Part shown: piece after piece, positions 58,551-64,000 of the stretch | Position numbering within the stretch: the stretch's first letter is position 1 | Layout: each line of letters opens with the position of its first letter | Source: Nitrososphaerota archaeon | GTDB taxonomy: Archaea > Thermoproteota > Nitrososphaeria > Conexivisphaerales > DTJL01 | Reading direction: 5' to 3' | Assembly: GCA_021324115.1 (NCBI GenBank) | Contig: JAJPJS010000027.1 | Span: forward strand, 124,001-188,000 | DNA length: 64,000 bases | The notes under the pieces: model-generated | Database searches by the model: none | What the model saw: only the letters and a program-made list of their open reading frames with translations | Told to the model about the DNA's origin: nothing | Position numbers and translations under genes: made by a program

Positions 58551-58560
58551 TTATTTATAA
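58551..58560 (+). promoter_or_regulatory. TATA box for dipeptidase operon
   Basis: TTATTTATAA centred about 28 bases before ATG 58584, but overlapping the upstream in-frame ATG 58560; this makes 58584 the likely leaderless start. Confidence 0.55.
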
Positions 58561-58583
58561 TGTCCTGGGGGAGTGTGCTTCGC

Positions 58584-59777
58584 ATGGGTTCGAATAAAAA
58601 ATATGCCGGTTACAAATCATTTGAATACTTAGAGGGAGACCTCAAGCAGTTTAAGCTTGCCAAGGAAATCAGGAGGGTAAATTCAAGTGTGGTTAAACTC
58701 AACAGGACAGAGGAGGAAAAGGTTGATGATGTACTTTCCAAGAATATTGCAATTTCTATCCATGACCATCCATCCTTATTCCCTGATGATATTGAAGAGG
58801 TACACGAATACATAAGGTATGGAAGAGAGTTCATGGGGTATGAAGGTCTGAGCGTGTCCGGACTCGACGCCGTATTCGATGGTCTGGGAGACGGGACGAA
58901 CACCATATTTTCACGATACCCCTGGAAGTGGGAAAGTGTTGTCTACGAAATCGGCATGAGGCTAGCCGATATCGCCCATCAGGATTTCGTGATCAGAGGG
59001 GAAAAGGTGGACGATATAATCAAAGCACACAGGGAGGGCAAGGTGGCGCTTGTGCTTCACATCGAAGGAGCTATGCCCATTGAGAATGAGCTGGACAGGG
59101 TCGACGTTCTGTACGGGCTTGGCGTCAGGTGCATGGGACTGGTGTACAGTGAAGCCAATGCAATCGGTGCGGGGCTGAGGGAGAAGTCGGATGGAGGTCT
59201 GACCAATTTTGGTTACCAGGTGGTCGAAAGAATGAACAAAATCGGCATGGCGGTCGACCTTGCGCATGTCGGTGACAAGACCTCACTCGATGCTATAGCC
59301 GCGTCCAGTCTTCCTGTATTCATTACTCATGCCGGTGCCAGGAGTCTTTGGAATACATCTAGGATGAAACCTGATAATGTCCTTGAAGCCCTTGCGGACA
59401 AGAAGGGGGTCATCGGAATAGAGGCGGCACCGCACACGACACTTACAAAAAAACACATACATCACAGCCTAGATAGTGTGATGGAGCACTTCCAGTACAT
59501 AGAGAAGTTGATCGGAATAGACCATGTTACGTTTGGTCCGGACACACTGTTCGGAGACCATGTAGGTCTTCACCATCTGTTTGCACGAGAGCTTTCCATA
59601 AAGGAAACGCATGCAGGGGCGAAATTCGAAGAGGTGCCGTTTGTGGACGGACTCGAGAATCCTTCTGAATTCAGGAACATCGTAAGGTGGCTTGTGAAGA
59701 ATGGTTATTCTGATGGCGAAATTGCCAAGGTGATAGGCGGAAACACATTGAGAGTGCTCAGAAAGGTTTGGAAATGA
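58584..59777 (+). CDS. M19 membrane (renal-type) dipeptidase
   Basis: 397 residues. Zinc dipeptidase of the amidohydrolase-like M19 family, which cleaves dipeptides and often accepts D-residues at the C-terminal side. Metal ligands are visible: HDH (ISIHDHPS), E in LHIEGAM, H in DLAHVGD, H in FITHAGAR and D in FGPDTLFGDH. ATG 58584 fits the TATA box; 58560 is in frame but too close. The TGA overlaps the ATG of the racemase gene. It begins a gene string leading to a peptide ABC transporter. Confidence 0.88.
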   Translation: MGSNKKYAGYKSFEYLEGDLKQFKLAKEIRRVNSSVVKLNRTEEEKVDDVLSKNIAISIHDHPSLFPDDIEEVHEYIRYGREFMGYEGLSVSGLDAVFDGLGDGTNTIFSRYPWKWESVVYEIGMRLADIAHQDFVIRGEKVDDIIKAHREGKVALVLHIEGAMPIENELDRVDVLYGLGVRCMGLVYSEANAIGAGLREKSDGGLTNFGYQVVERMNKIGMAVDLAHVGDKTSLDAIAASSLPVFITHAGARSLWNTSRMKPDNVLEALADKKGVIGIEAAPHTTLTKKHIHHSLDSVMEHFQYIEKLIGIDHVTFGPDTLFGDHVGLHHLFARELSIKETHAGAKFEEVPFVDGLENPSEFRNIVRWLVKNGYSDGEIAKVIGGNTLRVLRKVWK

Positions 59778-60508
59778 AAATGAATGAAAGAGTCTTCAAG
59801 TTACTTTATGCAGTACCCGGCGTGGGACTCGATAAAGCAGAGCTGAAAAGAAGAGAAAGAATTCTGAATTCGATCGCCTCGGAAGGAACAAATGTGGAGG
59901 TTCGTGCCGTCACCGAGGGGCCAGAATCCATAGAGTCTGTTTACGATGAATTTATGTGCGTTCCGCCGACCACGAAGCTGATACAGGAAGCGGAAAGGTC
60001 ATTTGACGGTGTCATAATCGGATGTTACGGGGACCCCGGAATCGAGGCCATCAGGGAAACTGTTCGGATACCGGTTGTCGGACCCGGGGAGTCCAGCATG
60101 CTGTTCGCATCTCTTGTAGGTCGTCGTTTCTCTGTGGTCACCATAGCTAAAAGTGTATTCCCAATGATAGAGGGAGTGGCTGAAAGGGTGGGTGTGGCAA
60201 GCAAATTAATCTCAATAAGGGAAACCGAAATGCGAGTGCTTGATGTGGGCGTAGATGTGGAAAGAAGCAAAAGAAAGATTGAGGATGCTTCTGTCAAGGC
60301 CATAAGGGAGGACGGTGCGGATACCATCATACTAGGCTGTATGTCTGAAGCGTTTCTGGGGTTTGATAAGGAACTCTCAAAGTCTTTAGGTGTCCCAGTC
60401 ATCAACCCGGTTGCTACTGCGGTGAAGGTGGCCGAAGGTCTTATGAGTTCAGGACTCACGCACAGCAAATTGGCTTATCCATCCAGGGGAGAATTGGTCA
60501 GAAATTAA
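59774..60508 (+). CDS. Asp/Glu/hydantoin racemase family protein
   Basis: About 244 residues. Two-cysteine racemase fold: the catalytic Cys of each half are in VIIGCYGDPG and IILGCMSEAF. GPGESSMLFASLVGRRFSVVT is typical of hydantoin or aspartate racemases. The start ATG 59774 overlaps the dipeptidase stop (ATGA); TTG 59768 and ATG 59780 also exist. Coupled to the dipeptidase, it may interconvert D- and L-amino acids or hydantoins released from peptides. Confidence 0.83.
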   Translation: MKMNERVFKLLYAVPGVGLDKAELKRRERILNSIASEGTNVEVRAVTEGPESIESVYDEFMCVPPTTKLIQEAERSFDGVIIGCYGDPGIEAIRETVRIPVVGPGESSMLFASLVGRRFSVVTIAKSVFPMIEGVAERVGVASKLISIRETEMRVLDVGVDVERSKRKIEDASVKAIREDGADTIILGCMSEAFLGFDKELSKSLGVPVINPVATAVKVAEGLMSSGLTHSKLAYPSRGELVRN

Positions 60509-60534
60509 TTCTGTGCGGGGTAGCTCGATTTTAG

Positions 60535-61158
60535 TTGGAACTCTCCCAGGCGATGGTCACACTTATCAGCGTAAGAAGATTCAGAGATCAAGCCGTCAAC
60601 ACGAGTACGCTTGAAGAATTGATGATGGCTGCAACGAGTGCCCCCTCGCCGGCCAATTCTCAACCTTGGGAGTTCGTCCTGGTGAAGAGCCCCGAAAAGA
60701 AGGGCAGCTTGGCAAAGATAAACCTGGAATGCGCCAGTACATATATTCGGAACAGGAAGGTGAAGATGGATGAACAAAGGATCAGGTACCTGCAGAAGAG
60801 CCTGCGCCGCATGGCGGAGGCTCCTGCGATGCTCGTGCTCTGTGTGAACTGGAAGAGAGCCGGGTTCATGAATAAGACGGGCGGGCTGGCGAAAATCAAC
60901 AAAAGGCTCGAACAGGTAGCAACGTACGGTGCGGTATTCCCGGCCATGCAGAACCTGCTACTTTCCGCCAGGAGTATGGGGCTAGGCTGCTGGATTTCCA
61001 TGTACCATTACTATAATATGACGGAATTCCGGTCTGTCCTCAATCTGCCAGCATATGTGGAGCCTGTAGCAACGATCTGTATCGGATACCCAACGGGCAG
61101 GTTCAAGCCGGTACGCAGGGAAAGCTTCAGGAAACGCCTGCATGTCGACGGCTGGTAA
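60535..61158 (+). CDS. Nitroreductase-family flavoprotein
   Basis: 207 residues. FMN-dependent NAD(P)H oxidoreductase fold: VRRFRDQAVNTSTLEELMMAATSAPSPANSQPWEFVLV is the FMN-binding start and SARSMGLGCWIS the later core. Real substrates are seldom nitro compounds; quinones, flavins or dehalogenation are common. The TTG start follows the racemase by 26 bases; ATG 60553 is an alternative. Its place between amino-acid and transport genes is unexplained. Confidence 0.82.
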   Translation: MELSQAMVTLISVRRFRDQAVNTSTLEELMMAATSAPSPANSQPWEFVLVKSPEKKGSLAKINLECASTYIRNRKVKMDEQRIRYLQKSLRRMAEAPAMLVLCVNWKRAGFMNKTGGLAKINKRLEQVATYGAVFPAMQNLLLSARSMGLGCWISMYHYYNMTEFRSVLNLPAYVEPVATICIGYPTGRFKPVRRESFRKRLHVDGW

Positions 61159-61164
61159 AATGAA

Positions 61165-62136
61165 ATGGGATTCCTGACATATCTCGCCAGAAGGCTCCTG
61201 TTTTCGCTCTCGGTTGTCCTTCTTGTGGCCCTGCTTTCCTTCTTCCTCATCAAACTGGCTCCTGGCGACCCAGCCGTTCTTCTCGGGGGGGAAGGGGCCA
61301 CCCCCCAGTACCTCGAGGTGATTAGGCAGGAGTATGGTCTTAACCTTCCCATAACCCAGCAGCTGGTGATTTACTTCGAGCACCTGCTTACCGGAAATCT
61401 GGGATTTTCGATCACGTACAGTCAGCCAGTGATCACAGTAATAATGGAAAGGTTGCCAAACACGCTACTTCTAGTGGGCACAGCGTTTGTGCTCTCCCTC
61501 TTCTTGGGTGTGATCCTTGGAATAGCATCAGCAAGTAAGCCGTATTCGCTCCGTGACAGGTTGATATCCACATTTTCGCTGCTGCTTTACTCCACTCCGG
61601 TTTTCGTCACCGGTTTGCTCCTCATATACATTTTCGTGATAAAGATACATGCCTTCCCGCCGGGAGGGATGTTCGCAATCGGTTCGCAGACCAGCCTCGT
61701 CACCCTGATACCAAGCGTGGCATACCATATGGTCTTGCCTGTACTGGCACTTTCAACCTTCTTTCTGGCGACATACACCCTTCTGACCAGGGCCGGCCTG
61801 ATCGAGGCCATGGGTATGAACTACATTACGATGGCCAGGGCCAAGGGGGTGCCCGAGGGCAGGGTGATCAGGGTGCATGCCCTCAGGAATGCGCTGCTTC
61901 CCATTGTGACTGTTGCGGGGGTACAGCTCGGGCTCATTGTCACAGGCGCTGTTTTAACAGAAAATATATTCTCATGGCCAGGGATAGGCACACTCCTCAT
62001 ACAGGCGGTGGAGTACAGAGATTTCGCGTTGGTTACAGGGATATTCATAATCACCGCAATATCTGTGGCTGCGGCAAATCTTGCTGCCGATATAATCTAC
62101 GGACTAGTGGACCCCAGAATAAGGAGTGGAGGATGA
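61165..62136 (+). CDS. dppB: Peptide/nickel ABC permease DppB
   Basis: 323 residues, six membrane helices. Typical N-terminus YLARRLLFSLSVVLLVALLSFFLIKLAPGDPA and EAA-type loop AMGMNYITMARAKGVPEGRV. It forms the membrane pore with DppC, whose ATG follows its stop directly. No peptide-binding protein gene is present in the window for this system, so it must lie elsewhere. It is six bases after the nitroreductase gene. Confidence 0.9.
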   Translation: MGFLTYLARRLLFSLSVVLLVALLSFFLIKLAPGDPAVLLGGEGATPQYLEVIRQEYGLNLPITQQLVIYFEHLLTGNLGFSITYSQPVITVIMERLPNTLLLVGTAFVLSLFLGVILGIASASKPYSLRDRLISTFSLLLYSTPVFVTGLLLIYIFVIKIHAFPPGGMFAIGSQTSLVTLIPSVAYHMVLPVLALSTFFLATYTLLTRAGLIEAMGMNYITMARAKGVPEGRVIRVHALRNALLPIVTVAGVQLGLIVTGAVLTENIFSWPGIGTLLIQAVEYRDFALVTGIFIITAISVAAANLAADIIYGLVDPRIRSGG

Positions 62137-62967
62137 ATGTCCTTCGTTTCCAGAGCAGCAAGGCAGAGGGGATTCGTGGCAGGTGTCCTACTTCTTGCGC
62201 CAGTCATAATTGCAGCAGTTTTCGCGAATTTTATCGCCCCGTATAACCCGCTTCTTTACACAGCAGGCAGTCCATTGTCTCCCCCCAACCCCGCACACAT
62301 CATGGGCACAGACCAGACGGGGGGAGATATTTTCAGCCAGGTAATCTACGGGTCACGCGTTGCTCTATACGTTGGTTTGGGCTCCGTGCTGCTGGCTCTG
62401 GTCATAGCGATAGCGGTAGGACTGCCCGCAGGGTACTATGGTGGTGCTGTAGGTGAAATTCTGATGAGACTGACTGACCTCGTCATTTCTGTGCCATCGT
62501 TCGTGCTCATCATAATGGTGGTGGTGCTGTTCGGAAGCAAGGTGAACACCATACTTCTGATAATCGCCCTCGTATCCTGGCCCATACTTGCCAGGATAAT
62601 AAGAGCCGAGGTGCTCAGCCTGAAGGAGCGGGAGTTCGTACTCGCTGCCAGGGCCATGGGGGGAGGATCGCTCGACCTCATGTTCGATGAAATTCTTCCG
62701 AACATATGGTTCAGGCTGATGCCGGCGATAACACTTCAGGCAGGACTTGCCATTATAATAGAGGCCGGGATAAGCTTCCTGGGTCTTGGAGACCCCAACA
62801 GCAGCAGCTGGGGGAGGATACTCATGTTTGCGTATCAGGCGGTCTATTCGGGGGCATGGTGGGGCCTGCTTTTTCCAACTGTGGCCATAATCATTACTGT
62901 CATAGGATTTAACCTCCTTGGGGATGGTCTTGCCAAGGCGTTCAATCCAAAGACATCCGGCTCGTGA
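62137..62967 (+). CDS. dppC: Peptide/nickel ABC permease DppC
   Basis: 276 residues. Six-helix permease with the typical opening, IMGTDQTGGDIFSQVIYGSRVAL, and the EAA loop VLAARAMGGGSLDLMFDEILPN. The stop at 62965-62967 abuts the stop of the ATPase gene on the other strand (62968), a zero-gap convergent pair. Partner of DppB. Confidence 0.9.
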   Translation: MSFVSRAARQRGFVAGVLLLAPVIIAAVFANFIAPYNPLLYTAGSPLSPPNPAHIMGTDQTGGDIFSQVIYGSRVALYVGLGSVLLALVIAIAVGLPAGYYGGAVGEILMRLTDLVISVPSFVLIIMVVVLFGSKVNTILLIIALVSWPILARIIRAEVLSLKEREFVLAARAMGGGSLDLMFDEILPNIWFRLMPAITLQAGLAIIIEAGISFLGLGDPNSSSWGRILMFAYQAVYSGAWWGLLFPTVAIIITVIGFNLLGDGLAKAFNPKTSGS

Positions 62968-64000
62968 TCAGTTGGCTGGCACCGACTTCTTTTCCCACAT
63001 CACGGGGCATGCTGCAAGGTGTCCCCGTCCGAAATCAAGAAGGTCGGGCTCAACACTCCTGCATGACTCGACTGCATAGGGACACCTGGGGTGAAATCTG
63101 CAGCCTGAAGGAATGTCTATGGCAGAGGGTACGTCCCCGGTTAACGGAGGATCGTCTATCCAGTTTCTTTCTTCCGGGGTTCCAGCCGGAAACGAGGCAA
63201 GAAGCGAGGATGTGTATGGGTGAGCAGGGCTGTTCATAATATCCTCCACTCTGCCATATTCCACCACCTTTCCCAGGTAGACAACGATTGCCTCCTGACA
63301 CAGGGACCGGACTACAGAAAGGTCGTGTGATATCAAAACATACGTAACGTTGAACTTCGTCTGAAGTGAAGTCATTAGATTGATCACCTGAACCTGAAGT
63401 GTTGGATCCAGACCTGTGAAAGGTTCATCTGCCACTATAATCCTTGGCCTCAGCGCAAGCGCGCGGGCAATGGCTACCCTTTGCCTTTGCCCACCGCTGA
63501 GCTCGTGAGGGTACCTGTCCAGGAAATCGTGCCCAGGTGTAAGGCCCACCTCCTCTAGCAGTCCGGCGAGAACCTCGGGTGCGTGCGGCATACCATGAAT
63601 CTCTAGAGGCTTGGAGATTATCCGCCTCACCTTCTTCTGAGGATTCAGCGAGGAGTATGGATCCTGAAACACGGGTTGAACCACCTTGGCCAATTCGCGC
63701 CTTTCCAACTTGCCCAGTTCCTTACCTTCGATTTCGATACTCCCTTCCGATGGCTCGATGATTCCTGCCAGTATGCGACCCAGTGTGGTCTTGCCGCATC
63801 CACTCTCACCGACGATCGCCAGATTCCTGTTCCTGCGGACTGTTATATCCACACCGTCGAGGGCCTTCGAGACGAGACTCGGTCCAAAACGTCTAGTCTT
63901 GACAGGGAAGTACTTTCTGAGGCCCTTTCCTACGAGAAGTGGAGCTCCTTCTTCTGGGTCTCGACCAGCTTCATCGCCTGTTTCTGTGTTTATGAACTGT
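62968..64000 (-). CDS. Peptide ABC transporter ATPase (OppF/DppF type), 5' end outside window
   Basis: Cytoplasmic ATPase of an oligopeptide importer, with Walker A GESGCGKTT, Q-loop VFQDPYSSLNPQKK, signature LSGGQRQRVAIARAL and Walker B IVADEPFTGLD, and an H-loop ISHD. The C-terminal CRFHPRCPYAVESC motif is the oligopeptide-family extension. The frame is open to the last base, with VGKGLRKYFPVKTRRFGPS as its N-terminal part, so the gene begins beyond 64000; the ATA/GTG-like codon near 63852 is internal. An OppD-type ATPase probably lies upstream of it outside the window. Confidence 0.88.
   Translation of the reverse strand, partial: QFINTETGDEAGRDPEEGAPLLVGKGLRKYFPVKTRRFGPSLVSKALDGVDITVRRNRNLAIVGESGCGKTTLGRILAGIIEPSEGSIEIEGKELGKLERRELAKVVQPVFQDPYSSLNPQKKVRRIISKPLEIHGMPHAPEVLAGLLEEVGLTPGHDFLDRYPHELSGGQRQRVAIARALALRPRIIVADEPFTGLDPTLQVQVINLMTSLQTKFNVTYVLISHDLSVVRSLCQEAIVVYLGKVVEYGRVEDIMNSPAHPYTSSLLASFPAGTPEERNWIDDPPLTGDVPSAIDIPSGCRFHPRCPYAVESCRSVEPDLLDFGRGHLAACPVMWEKKSVPAN

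Noticed and set aside
1-64000. CRISPR arrays, insertion sequences, phage genes, rRNA and tRNA genes
   Set aside because: None seen by eye: no regularly spaced repeats, transposase or integrase motifs, or complete cloverleaf.

Overview
The window looks like chromosomal DNA of an acidophilic, heterotrophic archaeon, most likely of the Thermoplasmata. The evidence is an archaeal XPB helicase with its Bax1 nuclease partner, a TFB paralogue, V4R-domain and Lrp-type regulators, an archaeal SAM-hydroxide adenosyltransferase, and many genes with a TATA box 22-32 bases before the start codon (leaderless transcripts), while downstream operon genes use Shine-Dalgarno sites. Two secreted proteases of acid-active families (S53 sedolisin-like and G1 eqolisin) suggest acidic surroundings. 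I saw no rRNA, tRNA, CRISPR array, insertion sequence or phage module. The placement is an inference from gene content, not from a phylogeny.

Layout. 0-5.3 kb: end of an adenine phosphoribosyltransferase, a SAM-hydroxide adenosyltransferase-like gene, and a three-gene set (FAD oxidoreductase, FGGY kinase, FAD-linked oxidase) that looks like glycerol or polyol/hydroxyacid oxidation. 5.4-7.3 kb: small poorly known genes. 7.4-10.5 kb: a polytopic membrane protein with five histidines, a TFB lacking its zinc ribbon, and heme O synthase, arranged as one unit. 10.7-15 kb: an MFS exporter and secreted or surface proteins. 15-22.3 kb: three ABC systems (two MacB/FtsX-like, one DrrAB-like under a PadR repressor). 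22.3-25.6 kb: a GT-C-like membrane protein and a Wzx-type flippase, probably for surface glycans. 25.7-30.8 kb: a methyltransferase, a thiamine-binding protein, the S53 protease, a CopD-like membrane protein and a radical SAM/SPASM enzyme. 30.9-33.9 kb: bax1-xpb. 34-37.4 kb: a regulator island (ACT-V4R, a 40-residue zinc finger, a double Lrp-like regulator, a V4R protein) followed by the G1 protease. 38.7-42.4 kb: a sugar-nucleotide epimerase, a membrane-fused phosphoesterase and an isochorismatase-like hydrolase. 42.7-47.4 kb: a BMP-type nucleoside ABC importer. 48-52.1 kb: CitE-like lyase, acyl-CoA dehydrogenase, MaoC hydratase and a divergent CaiB-type CoA transferase. 52.2-58.2 kb: a complete Liv-type ABC importer and an OxlT-like MFS carrier. 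58.6-64 kb: M19 dipeptidase, Asp/Glu racemase, nitroreductase-like protein, DppBC permeases and a convergent Opp/Dpp ATPase running off the window.

How it fits together. The right half is a nutrient-scavenging region: extracellular acid proteases release peptides, Dpp and Liv transporters import peptides and amino acids, the dipeptidase and racemase could handle D-residues, and the CoA cluster could split branched C5/C6 acyl-CoAs into central metabolites. The CoA cluster has the same four enzyme types as bacterial itaconate/leucine dissimilation loci and is the strongest candidate for an undescribed archaeal pathway. Other points are a non-AUG start (CTG) on an FtsX permease behind a perfect Shine-Dalgarno, four ABC systems whose subunits lie tail to tail, catalytic-residue changes in two enzymes, and a tiny zinc-finger gene.
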